From: Sycobia sp. Sy_11
Lineage: Eukaryota > Arthropoda > Insecta > Hymenoptera > Epichrysomallidae
Direction: 5' to 3'
NCBI GenBank assembly: GCA_018907035.1
Contig: JACCIC010000121.1
Span: 1,637,125 to 1,701,124 of the forward strand
Length of the DNA stretch: 64,000 nucleotides
The position numbers and the translations under genes are program-made. The notes below the pieces were generated by a model. That model was not told where the DNA came from and did not search any database. It saw nothing but the letters and a program-made list of their open reading frames with translations. Shown here piece by piece: positions 13,336-26,741 of this stretch (the first letter of the stretch is position 1; every line of letters starts with the position of its first letter).

Positions 13336-16000
13336 AATTTATACACAGTGTCATTTATTATTTGACTTCAGATTTTGATTGCTTATATTGTTAATGTTTT
13401 GACTTTTTCAATAAAAATAAGGCTAGTGAACCTTGTTCAGATTCTATCATATGATGACTAGCCCCTTACTTGATTTACTGCGCCTAATTCATACTTTCTT
13501 CCAAACTCTGCTGACCTGTCACAATGACAAGCCTAAAGGATAAAGCCCTCGTTTCGATATGAATTATTTAATTTATTCTCGCGTGAGAAAGGAGCAATAA
13601 TGAATGGAGTTTAAAGGGAGATCCTAGAGTTATCTCAGAGATCTGAGGAGCAATCAGTTACACGGTAAATATATAAATGAGAAAAACTCTCAAGCTGATG
13701 GATCGACCGTGTATATGGCACACTAGTGTAAACACACACGACTACTCACCCTGCATTTTCAGTGGCAGCAATGGACATGTGCCTCCTCTCATCGAGGGCA
13801 GGCTCGTCGCGATGCCTCCGAGACCGATCCGCCGTGATCAGGAAGTACCCTTCTCCTTCTCCTGCCTGTATAGAATAACCACCTGCTTTTACACCCCCCC
13901 TCACTACCTCCCCTCACGACGCACTTGACAGAGTCGGGCTCACGTTTACACGTATACACACATATGTATGTACAACACTCTCGGTTACGCAATCACCGTT
14001 GTTCACCACTTTTCCAACGTATCCGGCGCTGCTCTTACGAAATCTTTATATCCACGTCTTCCTCGTATATATTTGTATATACAAGTAAATCACTGAACAC
14101 TTGCTGGACAAGAAAAACAACGTCACTGCGGGCGATTAACACCGATAAAACCCGGGTAACTGACGCATCGACGCACTGTGCAGGACCGCGACCTCCGCGG
14201 TCCTCCTGATCTTCGCGCTATTCCACTCCGCGCTCAGAGTCGCGGAGGGGCCTCCGATTCACAGCGGCTGCTGCTCCGAATGATCCCACCCGGACTTTCT
14301 AATAGGGCGCCCTCCGACGAGCCGCCTTTGCAGCCGTCTCCGCTCCCTCTTCCTATGTCCCGGTTGTCCTTGCCGATGCAACCGCCAAACTCTTTGGCTG
14401 GACAATTACTCGCGTACATATTAGACGCGTCTGCTTCTGCGAACGTCCGCCTCTCTTTCTCTCCTGCTTGGCTGTCCTAGAGGAACGAAGAGCGGTTGGG
14501 TGGGGAAGGGAGACAGAGAAACAGAGGGCGATATTGGGGAAGAATCAGTGCGGCCCTTCCGTGAGATGGTTTTCCGCGTGTGGGGCAGTGTTGCCGCTGG
14601 TGATGCTGCTGATCTCTCGAGAGTTCCTTTCCGAAAGTCACATAGTAGTTGAACACCAATGATGTACCGCTTCTGACAGCTTTCTTAGAAGCAACCTACC
14701 GCTATACCTGCTGGAAGAAAAGGAGCGTTAGAAACAGGGTATTCCAAACACAATATTTAGTTTTAAAATATATATATATATATAGCTCTTCTTCTGAGTG
14801 ATTATAAAACGCTGCTTAGAGAATAAGCAAGTGGGAAGAAGTACGCGGACAGGAAGACGGTAAGCTGAACCCGAAGGTCGTTTAATATAAAACAGAGATA
14901 AGAGGTCATTCGTACACCACGTGGACCATTGGGGAAGGGAATATTGATTAAAAAATTATGCAAATAATATAGTACAGTGGTATTTAGAGTTCGCCTAATT
15001 TGTACCTTTGGACAAGTGAACCCAATGGAAGCGAAAAAGAATTTAATTATCATATTTTCAGTCTAGAATTAAGAAATTCCAATTATTTACAATATGTCCC
15101 AGGAGGAAAATCATGTTAAAGCTACACATTAGGGACCAAGATCTACATTTTATCAAAAATTGGACCAAGTGGCTTATAGACGATCTCTAATAAGAAATTG
15201 CGTCAAGATAAAACAGGGAAAAAGGTTTTCATATTATTTCATATATTTGTAAGCTTCACACGCATCGTTTAACCACTCCCGCGTTCTTTTTTCTAATACA
15301 GAGTCATTTTTCTTTCCGTTAGTAAATCCAACATCATCATGGAAGAGAGCACATGTACGGGGATAAAGGACCCCTCTCCCGCGCGCTTCTGAATCGGATG
15401 CATATAATTAAGTTTTACATGCGTACGCACTCGTAGATTATTCATTAGCTATACAACTAAGGCAGTCATGACCTTCGGGCGAAATTGTATTACAAATTAT
15501 AATAATGCTTAAATATATTTTGTCCTACTCGGCTTTGTTCACATTTCCACTATAAATTTATATCAAAGATAATTTCGAGAAAATGCCATTCATTCGAGTT
15601 CTATTAAAAAACTTTTGTAGCTTTTTTTAGTAAACTTTTTTTATATATATATAAGAGTAATAAAAGAGAAATATTAAAAGAAAATATCAACAATTGTTTT
15701 GCAGAATCTGTTTTTTTTTAGGAAAAAGACTGACTGTAAGCTTCTTAAAGTTTTCATATCAAAGAAATGCTACCAAACGTGATGCGGTATTCCGCCGTTT
15801 GAGTAAACAATGGGTTACGACTTTACATTCCGGGGACTTTTTAATAATACGCGAATAATATCCGAATAACGTTAAAAAAAGCCAGTGGACAAAGAACAAG
15901 AGAAAAGGAGCGTAATTTACTTAATTCGGACGCATACGTATATACACCGAGGCGTGTTTTGCGATACAAAAACACAACGCACGTGATAACGAAAACATTT
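13336..16000. other. Non-coding; CpG-rich island at 13.7-14.6 kb
   Basis: The 13,700-14,650 stretch is GC- and CpG-rich against an AT-rich background, as expected for a promoter or first-exon region. On the minus strand a good donor-like sequence (GTGAGT, 13749-13744) follows a short ATG-started frame at 13778. I cannot connect it to further exons, so it is not called a gene. Confidence 0.4.
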
Positions 16001-16046
16001 AGAGAGAGACAGAGAGAAAGAGAGAGAGGGGAGCTGACAAATTGCG

Positions 16047-16105
<59 letters not shown>

Positions 16106-17423
16106 CGCGCTCGCAGCCGAAAACGAGTTCGTTCTTATAATAAGTATGGTGTTACTCTCATCGGCAAATTCGTGCACGAGTTACTAAATATGTAGCGGCG
16201 TTGCTGATACGCGCGGTGCATAACAAAGTCTCGCTCACGACATATTATACAGAGCGAAATAATCGCGGATGCACGGCGAGAGGAGCCGAATGGTTCGGCT
16301 TTTGGCCCGTGGTCCGCGCGCGAACGAACCAAATCTTCTCGGGCGCGAGCCTCGCGTGCGTGAAAAAGAGGCGAGACGCAGCGAGAGAGCAGCGATGCGG
16401 CGCAAAAATCGGAGCGAGGAAACCAGAAAGAAAGAGGGGAAACAAAAAGGCCATCATCCTCGCGAGCTCTCGGTCGCGAACGCGCGCGGCGCTGCCGAAA
16501 TTCTGCGTTCGGAGGAAGGAACTCGCTCGCGCACGGACACACGCCCACGCGCGCTTATATATACATACGTGCATATATACAGTATACGCGAGAGTTCAAT
16601 GAGCGCGGTTATATGCCTAACGTTCGCAAAAATAGAGGAGCGGAAAAATGTGTGCGACGTAAATTTGTCGGTCGTCGCCGCGGGCTTCGAACTTGGGAGG
16701 AGAGTTCGGTGCGCCGCGCGCGAGTCACGCTTAATTACGAAAGAGAGAGGGAGGTAGAAAAAAGAGGGAGCGAAACGGAGTCGTGCTAAAAAGATGCACT
16801 ACTTTGCTGGAATGTTTAATAATATATCATAGCGAATGGACAACATATTTGGAAATTTCCGGAGAGTATTTTCGATTCGATATTTATTCTATATATAAAT
16901 ACATTGATGTCGACGTTTTCTCGTCATCGTTCCTCGTGTCCTAACCTCATATTTACTGTGCGCATAGTAATCTCGTGTTGCCTCGAAGTCGACTTGTATA
17001 GCTTATGATCAACCTTTCACACTTCCATTCTTTCTCTGGCACTTGCAAAACAAAAACAACAACAAGAACAAAAACAATAACAACACTCGCGAAATTTAAA
17101 CGACTAGCTTATATTTCTTCTACACCAATATTGCCAGTAAAAAGAAACATGACGACCTCTCTGCTCGGAAGTTACTTTTTTACAATCACGATTGATGTAC
17201 ACTGAAATATATTGATAACGCGATGGCAACGGGCTTAACATACGCTCGCTTGCACAGCGGCGTAAACGACTGATCTCTTTTTCTTTCGCGCGAGGGCCGC
17301 TAGTCGAGAGCTCCTGCTCTGTTCCGATATACACCTTCTCTCTCTTTTTCTTCGTTTTTTTAGGGTTAGGTTAGGCACTCTCGACACGAGTAAGGCTAGG
17401 TTCAGTTACACGGCGTAGCCCTC

Positions 17424-17467
<44 letters not shown>

Positions 17468-17815
17468 TTTATATATTTGCGATCGCGGTTCATGCCTCCG
17501 CGCACTGTGCCTCTCTCACTCTCTTTCCCTCTCTCCCTGTACCCTCCAATCAATCTCTCTCACTCTCTGCCTGTCTTGTTTCTCTCACACTTCACGGAGA
17601 GGCCAAAGCCACAGCGCGCAGCGTGCTTGCACACAGTTTGGTCAACAACTGTTTTTCAGCCTTTTTAAGGTTATTTGAGCGTCCGTCACAGGTCATCCCG
17701 GTTGTCGTTTGTAACTCCGAAACAACGAGACGATAAACTGGCCCAAACTGAATTTCGAATCCTGAAATTCTCGTGCGCAGTCATGTAAACATTTATATTA
17801 CGCTTTGTGTGCATG

Positions 17816-17872
<57 letters not shown>

Positions 17873-17958
17873 TTCCTTTACCTCGAGTTTTTACGGTTTG
17901 AAGCATCGGAGTTCGAATTCGAATATGATTTACGCAATGTTTATGCACAACACAAAAC

Positions 17959-18025
<67 letters not shown>

Positions 18026-18390
18026 AGAGTGTGTGAGAGATCAACGATCACACGCATAGAGAAGCATTAAACAACTTTTCTTTTAAATATTTTTGCGGAA
18101 GTTGATAGTCTGCTACTTTGTCACTGCTCTGATGAAGACGACCACGACCACGACGTCGATTATTTCTTAGTTCTTACCTATTCTCCGCTATATTCTAGTT
18201 GCGCGCTCCTTACGGCTCCCCACATTTCCCTCTCACGACCTCATTTCTCTTTCTTCGCGTTCTATTCTGCCTCCACGTTTACGTCGTTGTCATCGCGAGG
18301 CGCCGTATGTGCGCGGCGCGGGTCTTTTACGTGGCGTACGTCGTACATTCGCTCTTTTGCCTTGGGCGATCTCTTACTTCGACTCTCCGA

Positions 18391-18428
<38 letters not shown>

Positions 18429-18575
18429 GTGTATGTGCACTTGATTAAGAACCGCGTGACGTCACACGTGAGCGCGAGCAGCAGCAGTATGCATGCTTTT
18501 GTATATTATAACCTAATGTAAAGAATATACTACGCGTATTATATCGCGCGAACAGTACGCCGATTGCTTAACCCT

Positions 18576-18627
<52 letters not shown>

Positions 18628-19149
18628 ATAAAGACGTCTTATTCACTGCTGCAAAGGTGCAAAAGGTAAGGTCTATAATTTACGACTTGGACGGAAAGGG
18701 AGATGGGGCAAAGGACAGACGGAAACTCAGAGGAATAAACATTTATTCGTATAACATATACCGATATATGACCGACATATACCCGCTGGAGATAGATGGT
18801 ATTGGTAGTAAATTGAGCGACACCAACCAGCACTGTGCTATCGTGATGATGCTGGTATTGTTTCTTCCCAATTCCTCCTCTCACTTCTGTTACTCGCTGG
18901 CGATGCTGTCACGGACTCCTCTTCGTACTCGCTCGACAATCGTGTCAAGGCAACGATAACGCCGGGGACGGCGAGGACGCGGGTTTCGTGCGAATGCGCG
19001 TGTCTACTGCAGAGTCGATGCTGCGCACACATTATCAGCACCTAAATGTCACACACATATGCACATATACACACCCACTCGCACACGAGTTTCTCTCTCC
19101 CTCTCTCAAACTCACTCTGCCTGCCTCGAGTGTCGCGAAGAGCATATAA

Positions 19150-19200
<51 letters not shown>

Positions 19201-19503
19201 GAGAGAGAGAGAGAGTGTGTGTGTGTAAAGAAGAGCACACGCGAGCAAACACTAGCAGTAATCGTGTGATTTGGTTGCCACACAGAAATACAACCGGTAA
19301 CTATAAGTATACTCTATCTCACATTTTCACTCTCTCGCGAGCTGCGCCTGCATGCGCACGAACACGCGGACAGACACTTTATACACAAGGTATCACATCT
19401 ACTTTACGCACACACATTCAGCACGCCACGCGCGCTCCGCTCCTCGATCTCTTTTTACGCCCTGGTCGCGGTCTCCTCTCGGTGATGCATCTAATACTTA
19501 TGC

Positions 19504-19562
<59 letters not shown>

Positions 19563-20110
19563 CTCGTTCCTGGACGAGAAACACGCACGCACACACGGGG
19601 CGCACTACGAAGGACCGCGATGCGCGTCCACGCACACTATCTATATATACTCCTCTCTTTGCTCCTCTGTAAAGCGCAGCCTCACGAATCAGTCGGCAAT
19701 ACAAGTCCGACGTCCGGGACGGTCTGCAACTTACCCGCAGATCTCTCTCTCTCTCACATACAAAGGCTTTCCTGGAGCGTCTGCCTTATTTTCTTCGGGA
19801 GTTTCGGAGTCGCGCGACGCGACAACAACGACGGCGACGCGCGTAGCATATCACGGCCCACACATGCACGGACGTCTCTACCCCTGTGGCCTGTATATAC
19901 ACAAAACTTCTGAAAACGGGGATCACGAGTATGGCTCGTTAGTATATAGAGTAGCGCGGATACACGTAACGGTGTAGCCCGATGCTGCTCGCGCCCAATA
20001 GCGGTCGCTAGAGAAAATATAAGCTCGCACAAGCTCCCATCCGCAGGTGGCAGCACCGCTCGAGTCCAGATTGCCCCCCCCCCCCGGGGCTGACTATATA
20101 TACTGAAAGA
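16001..20110. repeat. Microsatellite-dense, CpG-rich region
   Basis: Tracts visible: (CT)n-(GT)n-(GC)n at 16051-16110; (CT)n at 17427-17464; (TA)n at 17819-17868; (GA)n at 17963-18024; (CT)n at 18390-18426; (GA)n at 18578-18625; (TA)n-(GA)n at 19151-19216; (TA)n at 19504-19559. CpG-rich unique sequence lies between them, notably 16.2-16.8 and 18.8-20.1 kb. The long frames across this region are low complexity. A regulatory region of a neighbouring large gene is plausible but unproven. Confidence 0.7.
17360..17375 (+). repeat. Short TTAGG-type stretch (3 units)
   Basis: Three consecutive units, TTAGGG, TTAGG and TTAGG. TTAGG is the insect telomere repeat. Three units inside a chromosome are weak evidence of anything more than chance or an old interstitial remnant. 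Confidence 0.4.
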
Positions 20111-22001
20111 CCAAATTTAATAATACGAGAATAAAGTCTCGCGCGAAGCGCTCCGATGTCGCACGAACGATTCAATATCAAGAGCATGACCTGGTGTCGT
20201 CGCGCGAATTACTAAATCATATGCGTATTTGCATGTGTACGTGTGCGTGTGGTACTGCGCTAGAGCGATATGGAAAGAGTTCTCCTTTCACTTAATAGAT
20301 TTCTAGCGCTTGCGTATCTTTCATGTTCTCGTATATAACCAGATATAACTAATAAGTGATCATCGGACAAGTCGTGCCATTTTCCAGGTTCTCTGCACAA
20401 AACGGAAGTACAGTAGTATATATGAAACTTTCTAATGTACTTGCTGGTACTTGTGTATGTTTGTTGTTCATTTGTCTCTGTCTAATCAATATCTACACCC
20501 ATTTTCTCTCTCTTTGTTACTTCCGGATTGTGCAGAGATTTTGGCAACCAATAAAAAATGAGAGATTCGTTGTTTGATCTTTCTGTAAAACATTATTATT
20601 GCTCAGTTTACCATGTCCATGCAATTGCCCATATGTCAATCGTGATTCAAGTCAAGATATAGATAGGATCTCATAAGGATAGATAAAGGACAGATATGTA
20701 GATTTTAGATGCCCCACTTTACGCACGTCTATGTGCACATCGCTTCGTCACCCGCTTTGCGTCCATGTGTCTTGCCGTTATCGACGTTTTTCACTTATGC
20801 GTGACTACGCCTTTTATACTGTAAATCTAATGATTATATACTACAAGCATAAACAAGCATAAGTATTTGATAAAATAAGAATACGAAAAGTGCATAGTTT
20901 AGTGAGAACGGAAAAACGAATAAATGATAAATTTATGACATTAGATGACATTTTATTTTCATACTGTATTACTGATTAAAAAATGAATCTGATTATCTCC
21001 CATATAATAGACTCATGTCTCATATACAATTTAAATCAAATTCTCTTAAATATCTCTTTGTAACTCTATATCGATTTATTAGTATCTTTTTTGTATTTAT
21101 TGATCAATTTTTTTATTGTAAACAAAGTTTTTATATATATTAAAATCTTTATTTTCTTAGTATATAAACATGGAACCATATATATTAATTCAACTATATC
21201 TATTTACTCAATAAAAAGAATATAAAATTGTGAAACAATTCTTAGTCATATTCTCTAGTATACAAAATACGAAAAAACAAAGAAATTGTTTATTATAAAA
21301 TGCATTCTTCTTAATCATTAATAATAATAATTATTTCATAAAGGTAGTTTTAAATATTATAAAAATTGTCATAATTATTATAAATGCAGACACAATAACT
21401 AGTATAATAATCCTTTGTTTAATCATATTCATTGTAAAATTCTCTATATTTATAATAAAAATATTACATTGTTTTTTTTATCCTTCAAAACTTAAAAAAT
21501 TCTATTATTATTAATAATTTCAAAAGGAAATTAAAAACTGTAACGATAAACGAAAATTACATTTATAAATTAAAATGAACAATACCTTAAATAACAATAC
21601 ATTAATACTAAAACAATGAATGATATAATATCAGTTATTATAGCACTAAGCATACTGTTGTTTTGTCTAGTATAATGAAAATAGTATAAAAATCTTGGTA
21701 TATCTATGATATTATATTTATATATAAATAAAAATATGGACAAAAAGTTGAAAACTTGTTGTACTCTTTATTATAGTATCTTGTAAATATATCATATTGC
21801 AATATTAACTTAGAATTTAAATTTAATCCAACTTGTTAATAAAATTTTATAAACATAATTTTATCTTATATTTTGCACACTTTATTTTAAATATAAAATT
21901 CACATGTCTGGTTGAATATATATTAATAATAATAAAAGAACTTATATTAATACAATAACTTTATGTAATATTTATTGACAATATTTTTTAATAGTTAACT
22001 T
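20111..22001. other. AT-rich intergenic DNA downstream of ANKRD39
   Basis: From about 20,820 to 22,000 the sequence is very AT-rich with only short chance frames. No gene, RNA or transposon end was recognised. Confidence 0.5.
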
Positions 22002-22698
22002 TCAAACAAATAATTCAAGTTTTCCTCTCTTATTGGCTAATTCTTCTGCAGTGAATCCAGATTTATCTTTCAAATCAAGTTTACTTCTTACTATTAATAA
22101 TTTTGAAATTGAATCATAATCTGACAATATTGCTCGATGAAGTGCTGTATAACCATCGGAATCCTGCAAATTTGGATCAGCTTTCGCATTCAACAGCAAC
22201 TTTACGATATGGATATGACCTTGAGTAACTGCTCTATGAAGAGGTGTTGCTTTTCCTGAGCGAGTAACTGCATTAACATTAGCACCTTGATTCAATAATT
22301 CAGTGCAAATTATATCATAACCATTGCGAGCTGCATAATGTAAAGCAGTGTATCCTGCTTTATCTTCTGCATTTGGAGAAATATTTTTTCTTAAAAGATA
22401 CTTTACTCTTTCTAAATCATTGGATTGTGCTATAAATAATCATTGTTTATAAATATAAATTAGTATAAAATATTTTGTATTAGTATAAAGTATATCGGTT
22501 AATATATTTTTGTTGATATGAAAAAATTGCAATTTTTCTTTATTCTAATTATGCGTAAATAATTTTACAATTTAAATACATACCTGCATACCAAATACCT
22601 CGTTCAAAATCCAATTCCGATAAAGTTTGTCGAACTGAATCTCCAGATTTGCAATTACAACTAGAATGATCATCATGAGAATGATTTGTTGATTCCAT
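22002..22698 (-). CDS. ANKRD39: Ankyrin repeat domain-containing protein 39 homologue
   Basis: Two coding exons: exon 1 at 22698-22584 starts with ATG and ends at a GTATGT donor; exon 2 at 22429-22002 follows an ATTATTTATAG acceptor and ends in TGA. Together they give exactly 181 codons (180 aa), close to the 183-aa vertebrate ANKRD39. The N-terminus has a His/Cys-rich stretch, then RQTLSELDFERGIW, which matches the diagnostic LDFERGIW segment of ANKRD39. Four ankyrin repeats follow, with GYTALHYAARNG, ATPLHRAVTQGH and GYTALHRAI cores. The molecular role of ANKRD39 is poorly known. The intron is short (154 bp) and phase 1. The gene looks intact and is the left-most of a minus-strand series in this cluster. 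The alternative, a generic ankyrin protein, is unlikely given the N-terminal match. Confidence 0.9.
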
Positions 22699-23903
22699 AT
22701 TTGTTTATCTGAAATTTATTGTTATTGTACAGTAGAAGTATGTACAATTTTTTAATTTTTAGAGAAATTAAAATTTCTGAAGAAAAGGGAAAATAAAAAG
22801 ACTTATAAACATTTAGCCAATTTTTATATCATTACTATAATTGACAAGATGAAATGTATACATTACAGAAGCACATAAATATAAGTATAATTCAAGTAAA
22901 GTTCTCTTATTTAAATGTATAAACTATTAAATACAAACATTTTTTACCAAATATAATATTCAATTCATTAATGATAAACATAAGTAGATAATGAACTATT
23001 AAAATGTTTTTTAAATATCAATGTTAAATTTCTGAATTATAATAGTTCATAAAAACGTTATTTTACATTTAATAACATTTTTAAGTAACTTTTGTAAGCC
23101 GCAAAATTATAAATTTGACAAATATAACATGAAACTACGTTTTATAAAAGATTTATATATATATATATTCATACACTTCAAATGTTACTGTAAAGTATAA
23201 ATTAATTAGTAATAGAAAAATGACTTATAAGGTAGCATTGATCAGTGTCGACATAAAATAAAAAAAAAAACATTGAAAAATGTTTTTATTCCATACAACT
23301 ATTATTGCACAATCTCCAGTATTAATTCAAGATACATATCAGATCTTGCTACATATTCTATGTTCAATGATATACTTGTTACAATAATCTTTGATTGGAT
23401 TTTTTGCTTTTTTCTTTTTTTTTTAAACTACATGTTCTAAAATTTTTCCTTACTTAAAAATATTTAGAGCTATCTCATATTTGCTAATATTTTTCTGCAA
23501 TTTTTAAATATAGATAATCTAGAAAAAACTTTGATAAAAAAGGTAAAATTATCAAAAATACTTAATACATTTAAAATCCTATGTTTTAGTTCAATATAAA
23601 ACTTGTAAATAGCTTTTTGTAAAACAAACATGTCATTTGAAATTGGTCCTCAAAAATTTACTACCTATCTTATTAAAAATGCTATTAGTACATATATATA
23701 TATATAATGATAAAATACTGTTAAAAATGACGTAATGACTTTCCACAGTTTAGAGTGGAATAATAAATTCATTTTTTGTTTATCAGATTCATTCATTTTC
23801 TAGAATCGTATGAAACAATAAAATGAAATTTTTATTACGTTTTGTTTTTGTATTACATTTAACATTGGATCACACTAAATATTTAAATTCTCAATATATG
23901 ATG
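22699..23903. other. Intergenic, AT-rich
   Basis: Lies between ANKRD39 and the first GFRP-like gene. It holds the ANKRD39 5' flank; no TATA box is obvious. No further coding frame was seen. Confidence 0.5.
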
Positions 23904-24265
23904 TTAAATTTCTCTTTGAAGAGTCCATAGTATTTCTGCTTCACCAGTGCTACAAACAACTCTATAACCTAACTCAGAAAGAGCATTGATAACATTTAGT
24001 GGTGCACCTAAAAGAAAAATTATTAAGCAATTCAATTTGAAAAATTTTTTTTAAGACTGCAATATAAAACATTTTAATAATAATAACCTTTAATTGCAAC
24101 ACCATTCATTATGTCTGTTCCTGTATTGGGAAATCTTTTAGATAATGCTAAGATTTCGTCTCTTGTTAAGCCAAAGACTGAACAATCCATTGAAAAAGGT
24201 GAACCTTTAACAGCAATATAGTAGTAATTCTCACTACCAATAATTTGTGCCAGCTTTTCAGACAT
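23904..24265 (-). CDS. GTP cyclohydrolase 1 feedback regulatory protein-like (copy A)
   Basis: Exon 1 at 24265-24088 and exon 2 at 24007-23904 join in phase 1 (AAA G|GT) to give 94 codons, 93 aa. In animals GFRP (GCHFR) is a cytosolic pentamer that binds GTP cyclohydrolase I and passes on BH4 inhibition and phenylalanine activation in tetrahydrobiopterin synthesis. The C-terminal third is the most telling: a GAPLNVINALSELGYRVV segment aligns with the family's PPRIVLDKLERRGFRVL region, and the end (ILWTLQREI) matches LVWCLHKE. The first half is divergent and has an N-terminal extension before the first strand (YYYIAVKG). Length fits the family (about 84 aa). It lies about 2 kb downstream of a second GFRP-like gene on the same strand. 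The assignment is by remembered similarity, and the N-terminus could be a different start. Confidence 0.7.
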
Positions 24266-26253
24266 TTTAACTTCAGTTTCAAACTTTTCAATAATATTAA
24301 ACTATTGAGCTTAAACTTCGTTGTCTTTAAGTTCTAAAATACAAATGTATACATTATAAAAATTTAATGTAAGAATTTTTATAATATTAGTTACTTTCTT
24401 GACATTTAGTAATGTTATTTTTATAAGGATTTTAAATTAAAATACAATAGAAATACTTTTATAAATACTTTTATTTGCATTACGAACAAAATAGAAGTAT
24501 AAAATTTATTTACATAACAAGTTTACTTATATTTAAACATATTTTTAAACTTAAACATTGATACGTTTAACTTTAGTTCACTTTCTGAACTCGTTATAAA
24601 ATTAAATATGCAAAAAAAAATATGTTAATTAATTTACTTGTACTTTAATTTGTATTTATATTTAAAGATGCTGATTTGTAATATTTTTCTCCAAGGATTG
24701 AGGTAGTTGGTATTTTTGATCTCCATCATGTGATATTGATATGCCTATTGAATTTCCTTTTAATTTTTTTCTATTTAATATTTCCATTAACATTTTTCAA
24801 TTGCTACAATAATATGCTTCAGTTCTAATTCTGTTATTTATTGTACAGAAGCTGAAATTAAATACTATTCTGCTTGAATTGTACAAAACAGAATTTCTTA
24901 AGTATGATCCAAGCGTGACAGTGAGTAATAATAATTTTAAAAATATTCTTATTGGAACAAGTATTCTTATAAGTACTGATTCTCTTTAGTTTCTTGAGTT
25001 ATATCTAAATATATAAAAAACATTTAGTTTAAACCAAATGCATTATTAAGGTACATGTTGGAAAACTACATGTAAGATGATATTAGGATCATACACGAAT
25101 GAATAATTACCTGGAGCACTAAGAGTAGTTTCATATTACTTTTTAATCATTTTATATTAGTTATTTTTTAATGTACTTTTATTATAATTTTTTGAATTTA
25201 TATAAAAACTCAAAAGTCTGATTTATCTTTTTAATTTTCGTTCTATTAGATGTTAATACTTAATGTTTTGTATGTATTGAAATTCTTCACAAAATAAACA
25301 TACAAAATTCTTTAATTCAACTTTTAATATAACTCTGCACTAAGTATTTGAATTTTAAAAGAATATGATTTTGTATAATATACCAACAAAACTTTTTTCA
25401 TAAATTAAAAAAGTATTTGGTCAATGCAAGGACAATTTATTACAATTAAATCAGTTCATCATAGTCTCCTGAATATTTGATTAATTGAAGAAAACATTTT
25501 TGTTACACAATTTAAGAAAACAACTACTACTAATTTAATACAATAAATATGGTATATATACAATGTGGTTTTTAATATTTAATTATAAAGAATTTAATTA
25601 CACATTTAAAAAAATTATTTACACTGAAAGTTGTTGTACTTATGAAATTTATTTTTTACAACAATGTTTAAAATTATATGTAATTTAAATGGTAGAGCTT
25701 TTTTAGAATTTTATTAATTATAACTGTTGCTTTTAAAAATTGTTTCATTTATTAATTTTTGCGACATTTGGCATATTTTTAACAGTTTAAATACAAATCT
25801 GATCAATATTAATTTAATTAATATTGATATACATATTAATTAATATTACAATTAATTGATATACATATTAATCAATATTACAATCATTATTAATTTAATT
25901 TTAAATACACATCCTCATTGTAATCCTTTTGTAAAAACTTATACTTGTTTGAACAAAAGATTTAGTTGAATTTTCTTTAAAATTAATTCTTGTACATAGT
26001 ATCAATTGAAACCAAGCACTATACACCAATAATATATCAAATATATTCATAATTCATATCAGAACCAAATCACTAACATTATAAAAAAAATATTAATTTT
26101 GATAAACTATTTCATACAAACAAGTAACGACATGAAATGTACAAAATAATAAATTTACCAAAACAATTTAAATACGGTAATACATTATTATTCAAATGCT
26201 ATTAAATAATTATTTAAATGTATTGGTTCATTTTATATAATTTAGAAAGAAAA
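24266..26253. other. Intergenic, very AT-rich
   Basis: AT-rich sequence separating the two GFRP-like genes. It contains a short tandem duplication near 25,810-25,890 (an AATTAATATTGATATACAT-type unit). No exon-like frame was seen. Confidence 0.5.
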
Positions 26254-26741
26254 CTACAAAAACTCACATGCTTTAATAATAGCTTCAGGTTCTGGTTCTG
26301 AAAAATCCTTTCTCATAGTCCACATATACTCATTGTAATCTTGTTTGTCACTTGTACTGGAAGATGCTACAACTTTATAACCCAAAACTTCAAGGGCTGT
26401 TAAAATTACACAAGGATGATGTAAGTAGACAATTGTAGAATCATCGCAGTAACCTCCAGAAACAAAACGACTTAATTGTTCTATATCTGCAGCTATAATC
26501 ATAAATATTTGCAATAGTTAGAAAAATATCAGTAGTAAATAAGAAGTAAATTATTTTTTATTTAAAACATACAACAAACATAAACGATAGATAACAGAAA
26601 GGTACATTTAAGAAAATAATACAATGCAATTCTAGCATTAGTAGAACCATAGACAATACCTTTTAGGCCAGACACAAGTACTTTCCAAGGATACTCGTGA
26701 TCATAAGATGCAAGATTACCACGTACCAGAATGTATGGCAT
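26254..26741 (-). CDS. GCHFR: GTP cyclohydrolase 1 feedback regulatory protein-like (copy B)
   Basis: Exon 1 at 26741-26660 (ATG, 27 codons plus 1 nt) and exon 2 at 26492-26254 give 107 codons, 106 aa. The start MPYILVRG matches the vertebrate GFRP start MPYLLIST, and the C-terminal block HPCVILTALEVLGYKVV followed by YMWTMRKD matches the family's PPRIVLDKLERRGFRVL and LVWCLHKE. The expected role is feedback and feed-forward control of GTP cyclohydrolase I in BH4 synthesis. The protein runs about 20 residues beyond the usual C-terminus with an acidic tail (EPEPEAI). Its single intron is early (residue 28), whereas that of copy A is late (residue 60), so the two neighbours are not a recent tandem copy with conserved gene structure. 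The frame is intact. Confidence 0.78.

Noticed and set aside
17360..17375. Telomere or ancient chromosome-fusion site
   Set aside because: Only three TTAGG-type units; too few to infer anything.
19059..19913. 284-codon open frame on the plus strand
   Set aside because: It is made largely of YIYI and RERE repeats across (TA)n and (GA)n tracts, joined by Arg/Thr-rich noise from CpG-rich DNA.
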